This document shows, piece after piece, positions 1 to 8,824 of a DNA stretch of 64,000 nucleotides. The translations under genes were made by a program, and so were the position numbers. The stretch lies in the NCBI RefSeq assembly GCF_025567095.1, contig NZ_JAOQJH010000007.1; one strand, written 5' to 3'. Source of the DNA: Anthropogastromicrobium aceti. GTDB lineage: Bacteria; Bacillota; Clostridia; Lachnospirales; Lachnospiraceae. Under the pieces are notes generated by a model. That model did no database searches. It was given only the letters and a program-made list of their open reading frames with translations, and was not told where the DNA came from. Every line of letters starts with the position of its first letter. The first letter of the stretch is position 1.

Positions 1-471
1 GATTTTCGGATGTGGCTGATCGCCCAGGGAAAAGAAGTTTATCTGAATGCCTTAAAAGATCCGGATTCCCTTTCCGGCGTGACTCCGTATGGGTACTGTA
101 GTTTTGAAGCGTTGGGATACATCTCATCGCAGGTCTACAGTGCCATGAAAGGGAAAAATATCTATCAGGACAGTACGGCAAGAATGCAGATGGAATGTTA
201 TGAGCAGGTGATCCGGGATATTGTGTACCATCCCATGATCGAGTATCCGCTGGAATTACCGGAAGCAATGGTGGTATATCCGAAACTCTGTGAATGCCAT
301 TTGTCCGAGCAGGTAAGGAAAGCTCCTCAGAAAGTAAGGACATGGAATGTTTCCCGGACGGATATCCGAAGGATGATGGCAAGAGGGAATGCTGCCATAA
401 AGAAAATGCAGGAACAGGAACAGAATACACCGGAAGCGACCAGACCCGTCCGTAAGGGTACGGTAAGATAA
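1..471 (+). CDS. DUF4240-type protein, 5' end cut off by the window
   Basis: The frame is open from base 1 (D-F-R before the first Met at 10), so the true start lies upstream and only about 156 C-terminal residues are visible. The segment around W-L-I-A-Q-G-K-E-V-Y with a following D-P-D-S-L matches my memory of the DUF4240 family, whose function is unknown. The C-terminus is basic and Arg/Lys-rich, which is not typical of the family and may be an extension. It lies 21 bases upstream of a helicase gene on the same strand, so the two are probably co-transcribed. Base composition is richer in GC than the genes after 9 kb, in keeping with transferred DNA. The family call is moderately sure; nothing can be said of a reaction. 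Confidence 0.55.
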   Translation, partial: DFRMWLIAQGKEVYLNALKDPDSLSGVTPYGYCSFEALGYISSQVYSAMKGKNIYQDSTARMQMECYEQVIRDIVYHPMIEYPLELPEAMVVYPKLCECHLSEQVRKAPQKVRTWNVSRTDIRRMMARGNAAIKKMQEQEQNTPEATRPVRKGTVR

Positions 472-492
472 GCTTTCTGGCAAGGAGAAGTA

Positions 493-2469
493 ATGTGTTA
501 TAAAAATGAATATCAGAAAAGGGCACATGGCGAAGTGGAACAGATCTTTCGGGAGCTTCTCCCGGAAGCCGGGCTTCATGTAAGGGAAGAACAGATCCGT
601 CTCTGCCATGAAATGCTGGATGCCCTTATGAAAAATGAAATCACGCTCTGTGATGCAGGCGTCGGCATCGGAAAGACCTATGCCTATCTGACAGCCTGCA
701 TCCTGATGCGGAAATATAGTGTACTGCATTCCGGTTATTCGGGATGTGACAGGCGGTCTGTAGTGGTATCCACTTCCAGTATCGCCTTACAGAAAGCCAT
801 CATAGAGGAATATGTTCCTTTCTTATCGGATGTACTGTTAAAAGCAGATCTGCTTCAGGGAGAATTAAAAGCAGTCGTCCGCAAGGGAAAGGAACATTTT
901 GTATGCGATTACAGGCTGGCCCAGAGATTAGAGGCAGTCCGGGACAAGAATAAAAATCAGGCACAGATGGAGGCATTGAAGTCCCTCCGGCATAACTTTG
1001 ATTTAGATTCCGTACATAACCTGAGCGGTTTTGACCGCAGGCTGGTGTGCGTACCAAAATTCTGCCCTAGGGAGTGTCCGGGAAAAGTAGAATGCCGTTA
1101 TCAGAAGCATCTGGATAGTTCCAGGAAAGAGGACATTTTTTTACAGATTTGCAATCACAATTATCTTCTGGCAGATGCCATGCACCGGGCAAATGGGTAC
1201 CGGCCGCTTCTGGCAGATTACAGGGCGCTGGTTGTGGATGAGGCCCATAAACTCCCGGAAGCCGCCAGCCAGATGTATGGAAGAAGCATTGGAAGGGAAG
1301 ATGTGCAGGAGATTGCTTACTTTTTAGGCAGAGAGCATAAAGGCACGGATGGAAAACGGCTGATGGAAGGGTTTTCTGCACTTCAGGCGGAGATCCGAAA
1401 GCATCGGAAAGATGGCACAGAGGACATGGCTGGAAAAGAAAGTTTTTATTTTCCGCCGGGAGCTGGCACAGCCTTAGCCCAGATGCAGGAAAGGCTTCAG
1501 CTTATGATCAAAAGGCTTGCCGGGAATATTCCTTACTGGATCTTTCGGCGGATGGAAGAGATGGAAGAGCTGTTCGGATGGTTTTTAAAGAACGACAAGC
1601 GATATATTTTGTTTTTACAGCAGGACAGCCGGGGACATTTAACCTTTATGGCAGTCAACCGGGAGATCCCGAAGTATCTGGATGCGACTTTATGGAGCCG
1701 GGGATTTCCGGCGATCTTAACCAGCGGCACCTTAAAAGCCGGGAACGGGTTTGCAAGAACCAGACAGATGACCGGGCTGGAAAAAGAAACGGGCGTCCGG
1801 GAGTGTGTGGCAGAATCCCCATTCTGTTACAAAGAGAACTGTCTGCTTTACATCCCGGAGCATTTAAGACCTATGAAAAAGGGAAGCAGGGAAGAGGCCG
1901 AGCAGCTTGCCGGGCAGATCCGTGATCTGGTGTGTTCCACTTACGGGCATACGCTGGTACTGTTCACATCTTATACCCTGATGGGAAATGTGCATCAGCT
2001 TTTGCGGGATCAGATCCCGTTCCCGATGGTGCAGGTATGGAGAAACTCCCAGGAAGAGATTGCACGGTTTAAGAAGATGGAGAATGCAGTGCTGTTCGCA
2101 GCCGGCTCCTGCTGGGAAGGTGTGGACTTTCCGGGGGACATGGTATCGTCTCTCATCATCGTAAAACTGCCATTTTCTGTTCCGGACCCCATCCATGAAG
2201 CACAAAAGGAGCAGTACCGATCCCTGGAATCCTATATCCAGACCATCGTAGTCCCGGATATGCAGAAGAAGCTGCGGCAGGGATTCGGCCGGGCAATCCG
2301 CACGGAGCAGGACACCTGCGTTGTGTCCATTTTGGATCACCGGACAGCAAAGAAAGGCAGGTATCGGAGTGATGTTCTGGAAGCACTGCCAAAGTGCCAG
2401 ATGGCAGAACGGATCGAAGAAGTAGAAAATTTTATCCGAAGCCGGAAAGTGGAGCGGTACTATAGCTGA
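493..2469 (+). CDS. DinG/XPD-type superfamily 2 DNA helicase with likely Fe-S cluster
   Basis: A 658-residue ATP-dependent helicase. Walker A (GVGIGKT) is at about residues 56-62, the DEAH box at about 249-252, and a C-terminal motif VI-like segment (RQGFGRAIR) near residue 595. Cysteines at about 138, 186/191, 195 and 201 sit between motifs I and II, where XPD/DinG proteins carry a 4Fe-4S cluster, so an iron-sulfur helicase is likely. DinG-type enzymes unwind DNA 5' to 3', including R-loops and D-loops. A strong AAGGAG site precedes the ATG. Being next to a DUF4240 gene and just upstream of a recombinase module suggests it belongs to an integrated element rather than being the housekeeping DinG. 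The superfamily is certain; the exact role is inferred. Confidence 0.85.
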   Translation: MCYKNEYQKRAHGEVEQIFRELLPEAGLHVREEQIRLCHEMLDALMKNEITLCDAGVGIGKTYAYLTACILMRKYSVLHSGYSGCDRRSVVVSTSSIALQKAIIEEYVPFLSDVLLKADLLQGELKAVVRKGKEHFVCDYRLAQRLEAVRDKNKNQAQMEALKSLRHNFDLDSVHNLSGFDRRLVCVPKFCPRECPGKVECRYQKHLDSSRKEDIFLQICNHNYLLADAMHRANGYRPLLADYRALVVDEAHKLPEAASQMYGRSIGREDVQEIAYFLGREHKGTDGKRLMEGFSALQAEIRKHRKDGTEDMAGKESFYFPPGAGTALAQMQERLQLMIKRLAGNIPYWIFRRMEEMEELFGWFLKNDKRYILFLQQDSRGHLTFMAVNREIPKYLDATLWSRGFPAILTSGTLKAGNGFARTRQMTGLEKETGVRECVAESPFCYKENCLLYIPEHLRPMKKGSREEAEQLAGQIRDLVCSTYGHTLVLFTSYTLMGNVHQLLRDQIPFPMVQVWRNSQEEIARFKKMENAVLFAAGSCWEGVDFPGDMVSSLIIVKLPFSVPDPIHEAQKEQYRSLESYIQTIVVPDMQKKLRQGFGRAIRTEQDTCVVSILDHRTAKKGRYRSDVLEALPKCQMAERIEEVENFIRSRKVERYYS

Positions 2470-2637
2470 GAACATCCGTGGCGTTATTGGTTCTGCCCAG
2501 ATCCGGGTAGCAGACAGGACAAAAAGTTTAGTGGTATTTCAGGGGCGGTTTGGAGCGAATTGGTGGTATTGGTGATAGCTTTATTGGCATGAGTTGGGTA
2601 TACTGTGTATAGCGTTAGAGGAAAGGAGGCAGACAAC

Positions 2638-3768
2638 ATGAAGCGATATAAAGTGGAAATGCAGCGAGAAGGTTCCGTAAAATATTTCTTTATACGGGAT
2701 ATGGAAACACTGGAAATTGTGTTGCTGCCAAGCAAGTATCTAATGCATCAGGTGCGGGCAAACCGTTCCCCGAATACTATACGGAGAAATGCATTTGCCC
2801 TTGCCTACTACTGGGAATATCTGCTGGAAGAAGAACATGAAGCAGAAGATGTCTATGGAATGGATTACGAAACGCAATATGATTTTTTCGCAGAATATCT
2901 GAAATGGCTGAAAGCCGGGAAACATACCGACAATTTGGATAAAGAACCGCAGAATAAAACCTGTAACGCTTACTTAAAAGAAGTGTTCAGGTTTTATTCT
3001 TTTTTAGAAGTAGTCAGAAATAACGGTTCCTGCCTGTCGGTATTATCCTATAATCAGCCGATCACAAAGGCAAATGCCATCGGGGTCAGAAGAACCATCC
3101 GCTCCCGGTCATTTAAAGGATACTTAAAAGAAGAGGAACGAAACGTCCGGGCAGCCGAACGGAACGAAATCGTAACGATTTTAGAAGCCTGTACAAACTG
3201 CAGGGATCAGGTGTTGATCTTACTGACATCGGAACTGGGATTCCGCATCGGTGAAATTTTGGGAATTGATTATACCAAAGACATCGATTACGAAAACCAT
3301 GAGATCCGGGTAGACTTCCGGGATGATAATGAAAACGATGCAAGAGCAAAAAATGCCGAAGAGCGAAGAGGACGGGTGAGCGATGATACCTTTGAATTCC
3401 TGCTTTATTATATCGGGGAATACTGGGACATCCTGCAAAAACAGGAATACCTGTTTATTAACATCAAAGGGGATACCATAGGGAAGCCGTTAAGAGTAGA
3501 CAGCGTCTACGATATGTTTGAACGCATGGAGAAAAAGACTGGGATCAAGATCACACCGCACATGCTTCGAAGATATTATGCAAATACGAGGTGGGAAGCA
3601 GACTGGCCGCTGGAAATGATCAGCCAGGCACTGGGACACAAGCATCTCGATACAACCATACGATATCTGAATGTTTTAGATGACAAGCTGAAAACAGCAA
3701 GTCAGGAATTTTACCGCCGATATTCCAAACTTTACGGAGTAGAACAGTTTTTGGAAAGCAGGAGGTGA
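2638..3768 (+). CDS. tyrosine recombinase, TnpA-like (first of three)
   Basis: A 376-residue site-specific recombinase. The catalytic set is visible: Arg203 (in ELGFRIGE), His308-x-x-Arg311 (HMLRR), His334 (LGHKH) and the nucleophile Tyr343. The N-terminal part is a SAM-like core-binding domain. I chose the ATG at 2638 because AAAGGAGG lies seven to eight bases upstream; a GTG start at 2605 would place that ribosome site inside the gene. Length and place as first gene match TnpA of Tn554 (361 residues). The next recombinase starts six bases after the stop, so the genes form an operon. It should cut and rejoin element ends through a covalent 3'-phosphotyrosine, jointly with its neighbours. Confidence 0.9.
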   Translation: MKRYKVEMQREGSVKYFFIRDMETLEIVLLPSKYLMHQVRANRSPNTIRRNAFALAYYWEYLLEEEHEAEDVYGMDYETQYDFFAEYLKWLKAGKHTDNLDKEPQNKTCNAYLKEVFRFYSFLEVVRNNGSCLSVLSYNQPITKANAIGVRRTIRSRSFKGYLKEEERNVRAAERNEIVTILEACTNCRDQVLILLTSELGFRIGEILGIDYTKDIDYENHEIRVDFRDDNENDARAKNAEERRGRVSDDTFEFLLYYIGEYWDILQKQEYLFINIKGDTIGKPLRVDSVYDMFERMEKKTGIKITPHMLRRYYANTRWEADWPLEMISQALGHKHLDTTIRYLNVLDDKLKTASQEFYRRYSKLYGVEQFLESRR

Positions 3769-3774
3769 AGATAG

Positions 3775-5532
3775 ATGCCGGCAAGAAGGGTGTTTGCTTG
3801 GGAGCCGGAAGAACAATGGACATCAAGTGAAGAACGGGAAAAGAAGATAGAAGAACTGAGCCGGGAATTAGATGAAAGCATGGACAGCAACTCTGGAAAA
3901 GGCTGTCTGAAAGCATACTTGGTAAAAAATGAAGTGTGGCATATAGCAGACATCGATTATGAGCTTAGAGTGGATTATAAGAAATATCTGAAAAGCACTT
4001 ATTCTGATTCAGTAGTACGCAGCTATTTACGTGGAATGGATAAGGCAAAATTATATGCAATCAGAAAGCATGCCAATACGTTAAAAGGAAAACAGGAGAT
4101 AGCAAAGAATACAGATTTAATCCAAGAACTGCTCTTTTTACCATATCACCCAAATCCGGCAATCGCAGAAAGATATGACTGCAAAGTTGCTATTGATAAA
4201 TTAGTTTGGGATTTTCGTGTAAACGGCTCAGAACTATGCAAGCGTCAGCTTTTAGAAATTATCGAAGATGTCGTACTGCGTGACATAATGCTGAGAGAAT
4301 GCACAATGCGGTTAAACGGTTTGAAGGTGGTATATCAATTTTGTATGCAGGAACATATTGAGGATTTAAGATATATTACACAGGTACAGGCCGATAAACT
4401 TGAAAAATATGCAGATACGGCATATGCAAAAGAGCTTGCAGAAAGAGAACTCCGAGAATGTCAGAAATATCTTTTCTGCCATGCCAAGAATATTTTATGG
4501 GATTCAACAGTCTGGTATTTGGAAAGACTGCATCTGGAACAATATAGAGTCAACCCATCCAATCCTGTGAAAAAATTTTCCTTTATGGGCATAGAAAAAA
4601 GAGAGAACCGGGAAATTTTGCAGGAATACATGAAATACTGTCTGGGTGTTACACATTTGGCAATGAGTGGCATACAAGCCGAATTCTACAGGATTCTGGC
4701 ATTTGCCATGTGGATGGAAAAAGAAACCGCGATGGAGCTGAAACTTGCATCAGAAACCGAAATAAAAAAATATTTCCAGACAATTGAGTTAAAAGAAGCT
4801 TCTTATTTTAATGATATTGTTATAGCAATCTATCAGCTATATGAATATCTGCAGACGAAAGAAATCATAGACAGGATACCATTTCGTTATGAGTATTATT
4901 TGAAAAAAGAAATACATTGTCATAATAACCGAAGCGTAGAGATGGAAATATATGAGAGGATTCTGAGAGAATTAAAAAATTTCCCTGAAATTCCAAGATT
5001 GATCCTTTTACATTCTATGCTGATTGGACTAAGGATCAGTGAAGTATGCACCCTGAAAGGGGATGCTTATTCCTGGCAGGGAAGAGATGCGTGGATACAG
5101 GTTTATCAGATGAAAATGCGAACATACAAAAGAGTACCGATTCCAGATGTTCTTTATAAGATTATGAAAAGATATTTGGAAAAATATCATATTGGAAGTG
5201 AGGATTATGTTTTTCAAAACAAACGGGGAGGGGCATATCAGTATGGTTCGTTTAAGTGGCAAATGAAAGAACTGTTTAATAAGAGGCAGGATATTTTCAA
5301 AGGGTATGATTTTAAATCACATGATTTCCGCCATACGATAGCGACTCTGTTATATGATGACGAAGTCCCTCTTCAGAGTATCCGGGACTATCTGGGACAT
5401 GATTATGAAGAGATGACACAGCAGTATGTGGATTTTATGCCAAAGAAAATTTCAGCAGCGAATCAGGAGTTTTTCAAGAAAGGAGAAAACAGCCTGGCAT
5501 CAGGAATCAAGAAGTGCAAACGTGGAAAATAA
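3775..5532 (+). CDS. tyrosine recombinase, TnpB-like (second of three)
   Basis: A 585-residue recombinase with a long N-terminal region and a C-terminal catalytic domain. I read Arg420 (GLRISEV), His516-x-x-Arg519 (HDFRH), His542 (LGHDY) and Tyr551 (QQYVD), so all the key residues are kept. Length is near TnpB of Tn554 (630 residues). The start ATG at 3775 has AGGAGGTGA eight to nine bases before it, an excellent match to the 16S tail. It begins just after the first recombinase ends and overlaps the third by 11 bases, so translation is probably coupled. The N-terminal 390 residues show no motif that I recognise; in this family they bind DNA ends. Confidence 0.88.
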   Translation: MPARRVFAWEPEEQWTSSEEREKKIEELSRELDESMDSNSGKGCLKAYLVKNEVWHIADIDYELRVDYKKYLKSTYSDSVVRSYLRGMDKAKLYAIRKHANTLKGKQEIAKNTDLIQELLFLPYHPNPAIAERYDCKVAIDKLVWDFRVNGSELCKRQLLEIIEDVVLRDIMLRECTMRLNGLKVVYQFCMQEHIEDLRYITQVQADKLEKYADTAYAKELAERELRECQKYLFCHAKNILWDSTVWYLERLHLEQYRVNPSNPVKKFSFMGIEKRENREILQEYMKYCLGVTHLAMSGIQAEFYRILAFAMWMEKETAMELKLASETEIKKYFQTIELKEASYFNDIVIAIYQLYEYLQTKEIIDRIPFRYEYYLKKEIHCHNNRSVEMEIYERILRELKNFPEIPRLILLHSMLIGLRISEVCTLKGDAYSWQGRDAWIQVYQMKMRTYKRVPIPDVLYKIMKRYLEKYHIGSEDYVFQNKRGGAYQYGSFKWQMKELFNKRQDIFKGYDFKSHDFRHTIATLLYDDEVPLQSIRDYLGHDYEEMTQQYVDFMPKKISAANQEFFKKGENSLASGIKKCKRGK

Positions 5533-7045
5533 ATTTTACATAAAAAAATTGGACTCTTATGAGAAAGCAAGTGAAATTTCAAAAATACGAATGGGAACAG
5601 AACCTTCGTATGACCTTGATTTACTGCCGTCTGTACAGATGCAGAAAGAAATGAGGGAGTTCCTGAAATACAGAGGACAACAGCTTGGGGCGGAAAAATT
5701 TTATACTGAGAGAAGATTTTACCATCATTTATGTAAAATGCTGCAAACCAGAAGAGACAGACCGGAAAGTTTTTTGGACTGGGACAAAGAAAAATGGAAG
5801 CAGCAGATGAAAATATGGCTTTTACAGCAGAGATTGCCCCTGACAGAAATTGCAAAATCCCATTGTGGGAATGAAACGGTATCACAGGCAAAGACATTGC
5901 ACTATATTGACCGATTAATAGATTATTTCCTTGATTTAAGAGATGCTGATGTAGATGAGATGACAAAGGATGTCTGGCAACTTGAAAAACTTGATATACA
6001 AGTGAAACAGGATTTGACGCGCACGACCAGAATTATAAATTTTAAGGAAATCTCCCAGCAGGATCTCAGAGAGGAAGTAAAAAAGGCAATTTATTTTCAA
6101 CTGAAAACAGAAAGCATCGGTACTGTAAAAAAAGAAATGACTGCCATTCGAAGGTTTTCAAGATATCTGAAGGAAAACAATAAAGAAGTAGATTCCTGCT
6201 CAAAGCTGGACAGGAAAATCATGGAAGAGTATTTGATATACATGAAAACAGAAGATACCGGGACAAAAAGATATCGGGCGGAGCTGACGAGACTGCGGGC
6301 ATTGCTGAATATGGTAGCTGACGTCTATCAATATCCGCAGGTAAAGGATTTAATTTTGAATCGGGATATTCCACCAGATATAAGGGGAGAAATCAAAATT
6401 TATTCCGATCAGGAATTAAAGCGATTTAATGCTTTCCTTACGAAAGTGGATGTGCAGACGGCGAGACTTATGCTTATTCATCAAATGCTTGGAACAAGAA
6501 TGTCAGATACACTGACACTCAGGACAGACTGCCTGATTGAAAAAGACGGTGAAACCATAATACAGATTCACCAAATGAAAACACATTTTTATGAAAAACC
6601 GATTAGTCAGGAACTGGCTGTCTTAATAAAGGAAGCGATTCGATACAGAGAAAAGGAGCACGGAAAAGGTAAATACATTTTTACAAGTTTAAGTGATCCT
6701 TCAAAACCAATGAAATATGCTACAGTCCAGCAAAAAATTACAGATAAAATATATCAGGAAAATCTCCGAGATGATAAGGGAGAATATTTTGGATTCGGTT
6801 CTCACATGTATCGGCATATTTATGGCATGAAGCTTGCCGAGATGCATGTGGATGACTGGACAATCGCAAGACTACTGGGGCATAGAAGCCTGAGAAATGT
6901 AAAGTATTACAGAAAGATGAGCAACAAAATACTGGCAGATGATACACGAAAAACAAGAAACCGATTATCTAAGATGGTACTGGAATGTCTGGAAGGATGG
7001 GAGGAAGAATATGAACAAATACGATTCGATGATAGCCTGCAATAA
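5522..7045 (+). CDS. tyrosine recombinase (third of three)
   Basis: A 507-residue recombinase with Arg326 (GTRMSD), His428-x-x-Arg431 (HMYRH), His454 (LGHRS) and Tyr462 or Tyr463 (KYYRK). All catalytic positions are intact. I chose the GTG at 5522 (reading M-E-N-K-F-Y), which overlaps the preceding stop region by 11 bases; the frame stays open further upstream to 5426, but that stretch lies in the previous gene and reads as low-complexity shadow. No strong ribosome site precedes the GTG, so coupled translation is likely. The 3' end overlaps the TnpC-like gene by 35 bases. Classic Tn554 has no such gene, so a third recombinase before TnpC is the odd feature here. Confidence 0.85.
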   Translation: MENKFYIKKLDSYEKASEISKIRMGTEPSYDLDLLPSVQMQKEMREFLKYRGQQLGAEKFYTERRFYHHLCKMLQTRRDRPESFLDWDKEKWKQQMKIWLLQQRLPLTEIAKSHCGNETVSQAKTLHYIDRLIDYFLDLRDADVDEMTKDVWQLEKLDIQVKQDLTRTTRIINFKEISQQDLREEVKKAIYFQLKTESIGTVKKEMTAIRRFSRYLKENNKEVDSCSKLDRKIMEEYLIYMKTEDTGTKRYRAELTRLRALLNMVADVYQYPQVKDLILNRDIPPDIRGEIKIYSDQELKRFNAFLTKVDVQTARLMLIHQMLGTRMSDTLTLRTDCLIEKDGETIIQIHQMKTHFYEKPISQELAVLIKEAIRYREKEHGKGKYIFTSLSDPSKPMKYATVQQKITDKIYQENLRDDKGEYFGFGSHMYRHIYGMKLAEMHVDDWTIARLLGHRSLRNVKYYRKMSNKILADDTRKTRNRLSKMVLECLEGWEEEYEQIRFDDSLQ

Positions 7046-7394
7046 AAAAGCCAGTGAAGAAAAAGTAAACAGGGCAGTGACAGAAATCAGGCAGATGCTG
7101 ACAGAACGGGAAAAAGTGACGGTCCCAAAACTGACAAAGAGGACAGGATTGTCCAGAGGATTCTTTTATAAGAATGAAACGGTCAGAAAAGAAATGGATC
7201 GTGCTCTGGAGCAGCAGGCAGGAATGATAGACCCCAAAAGATACATAGGTGACATTGTACTGAAGAATCGGATCAATGTATTAGAAGAACAGATCCGGGA
7301 GCTGAAACGTGAAAAAGAGCAAATGGAAAAAGAAAATGTAAGATTGAGAAAAGCCTTAAACAAGAAAGACCTGAACGTATTAAAAACTTTATAA
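7011..7394 (+). CDS. TnpC-like accessory transposition protein (coiled coil)
   Basis: A 127-residue basic protein, close to the 125 residues of Tn554 TnpC. The N-terminal half has a helix-turn-helix-like stretch (VTVPKLTKRTGLSRGFFYK) and the C-terminal half (about residues 85-120) is a charged coiled coil rich in Glu, Lys and Leu. The ATG at 7011 has GGGAGGA six bases upstream, inside the end of the third recombinase, so it is translationally coupled. TnpC in Tn554 affects efficiency and orientation of insertion; I infer the same type of role. An AT-poor hairpin follows the gene and may end the operon transcript. Confidence 0.75.
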   Translation: MNKYDSMIACNKKASEEKVNRAVTEIRQMLTEREKVTVPKLTKRTGLSRGFFYKNETVRKEMDRALEQQAGMIDPKRYIGDIVLKNRINVLEEQIRELKREKEQMEKENVRLRKALNKKDLNVLKTL

Positions 7395-7415
7395 TCTGAA
7401 TTAGAAAATAATCTG

Positions 7416-7445
7416 CAACGACCGGGAAGAATTTCCCGGTTGTTG
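7416..7445 (+). terminator. 13-bp hairpin after the recombinase operon
   Basis: Arms at 7416-7428 and 7433-7445 pair over 13 positions with one G-U and a four-base loop. There is no good T-tract after it, so it may be a weak terminator or an RNA-stabilising hairpin. It separates the recombinase operon from the cargo gene. Confidence 0.45.
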
Positions 7446-7503
7446 TGGTTGGAATATAAAAGTGTAGATAACAAAAGGTGTGCATAAATTGTATTTATGA
7501 TAT

Positions 7504-7517
7504 ACTTATCGATAAGT
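7504..7517. promoter_or_regulatory. 14-bp perfect palindrome upstream of the cargo gene
   Basis: The sequence ACTTATCGATAAGT is a perfect palindrome about 30 bases before the cargo start codon, in an AT-rich stretch that probably holds its promoter. It could be an operator for a dimeric regulator. No regulator gene is next to it, so this is a guess from symmetry alone. Confidence 0.3.
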
Positions 7518-7545
7518 TAAATTCGAAGAAAGAGGATGATAGAAG

Positions 7546-8754
7546 ATGGAAAATCCGTTTGAATTTCATGAAGAAGATACAATTATTGCATGCGTAGGTG
7601 ACAATGGGGGAACTACCGATGAGGATATAAGAAATGGGTTCAAGCGTACCGTTGAACTTCTGACGGAATCATTGAAAACAGGTTCCGAAGTTGAAGATCT
7701 GTTAGTATATCCTATCGTTTATAACGCCAGACACAGCATTGAGCTATCTTTGAAGATTGTCATAAAAATGTTATGGCGAATAGAGGAAAAGAAAGGGATA
7801 TGTTATTCTGAGGAAGTCTTAAAGGAAAGAAAAAAAGAATTACACACGCATAGTATTGAATGCCTATATAAATTAGCATGTGATAAGAAGAATATTGACA
7901 GAAGAATTCCTGCATATTTTGAGAATATAGAAGATATGATTTACTTTTATTATTTCGATGAAGAGGGGGATGCCTTCAAATATGAACTAAATAAAGAAGA
8001 TGAACCACATATGATAAAAAACAAAATTTCTCATGTAAGTATTGAATTGTTAGAAACAGAATTTAAGGAAGTAATGAAAAAATTTGATGATTTGATATAT
8101 TTTCTGGATAATTGTATCTTTGAATATTCGCTAGGAACATTTACCAAGAGCTTGTCGAGAGCAGATATATGGGATATTTCGAAGCGGCTTCCTGTATATG
8201 AAGAATGGAGAACAGAGAAATTCAAAGAAGTCAAAGATGAGATTAAGCAAGAATATCATCTCGGAAGTAAAGAATTTTCAGATGCTGTAAATCTAATTAA
8301 GGAAAATAGAGAGTTTTCGGTAAATATTGGATGCGAGAAAGTATTCGGGTCAATTACAGAAAATGAATTAAAAGAATACGCTTCATTGGTTAGATACTAT
8401 TCTGAGAAAAGTAAATCTGACAACAAGGGTAAAGAGATAGGGTTCGATTTACGCAAAATACAAAAGAATGGGGAGATTTTGAAAAAATATTTATCCAGCA
8501 TTTCTATGAATACATTAAATACACTATTATGTTTTAGTGAGATGAGTAATAGTTTCTTAGCGGTTGAACATTTGGAAGAGGTTCATGATGACATAGTCTC
8601 TAAGGCGTTTGACGGAACATATCTCATAAGAAAACTAAAACAAAGAAATATATGTTTAAGAATCTTATATGGAATGAAAAAGTGTGGACAGGTGACTTAT
8701 GCAAAACAGTTGAGTGCTGCACTGGAACAAGAAGGAGTAGAGCTAACGCTTTGA
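7546..8754 (+). CDS. unknown cargo protein with a HEPN-like R-H-x-x-E segment
   Basis: A 402-residue acidic, strongly helical protein that I do not recognise as a named family. Residues 55-70 read as a helix with Arg62-His63-Ser-Ile-Glu66-Leu followed by a leucine/lysine-rich helix, resembling the first helix of some HEPN-like families, where a hydrophobic helix carries R-H and E. The C-terminus (after about 360) looks like a small winged or helical tail. No signal peptide or membrane helix is seen. AGAGGATGATAG gives a fair ribosome site before the ATG. It lies between the recombinase operon and the element's right junction, the usual place for cargo such as defence or stress genes. Function is open; a nuclease or defence role is only a hypothesis. 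Confidence 0.5.
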   Translation: MENPFEFHEEDTIIACVGDNGGTTDEDIRNGFKRTVELLTESLKTGSEVEDLLVYPIVYNARHSIELSLKIVIKMLWRIEEKKGICYSEEVLKERKKELHTHSIECLYKLACDKKNIDRRIPAYFENIEDMIYFYYFDEEGDAFKYELNKEDEPHMIKNKISHVSIELLETEFKEVMKKFDDLIYFLDNCIFEYSLGTFTKSLSRADIWDISKRLPVYEEWRTEKFKEVKDEIKQEYHLGSKEFSDAVNLIKENREFSVNIGCEKVFGSITENELKEYASLVRYYSEKSKSDNKGKEIGFDLRKIQKNGEILKKYLSSISMNTLNTLLCFSEMSNSFLAVEHLEEVHDDIVSKAFDGTYLIRKLKQRNICLRILYGMKKCGQVTYAKQLSAALEQEGVELTL

Positions 8755-8824
8755 GAATAATAGTGAACACGATACACTCGTGTCTCTGACGTTAAAGCCA
8801 GTGTTTTAGAGGGCTGGGAGAGGG

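Larger units (their letters stand above)
2638..8754 (+). mobile_element. Tn554-like recombinase module (three integrases, TnpC-like, one cargo gene)
   Basis: Three tandem tyrosine recombinases (376, 585 and 507 residues) overlap or nearly abut and are followed by a 127-residue protein of the size and layout of Tn554 TnpC (about 125 residues). Classic Tn554 has TnpA, TnpB and TnpC; this has one more recombinase. A single unrelated gene follows, and then the 3' half of an ABC ATPase gene. Because the left neighbour is an intact helicase gene rather than the 5' half of that ABC gene, this module may be only the right part of a longer element. I could not identify terminal repeats or exact ends, so the coordinates given are those of the genes only. 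Confidence 0.6.

Noticed and set aside
1864..2475. 203-codon open frame on the minus strand inside the helicase gene
   Set aside because: It lies wholly antisense to a gene with clear helicase motifs, has no ribosome site and reads as low-quality His/Cys/Pro-rich sequence.
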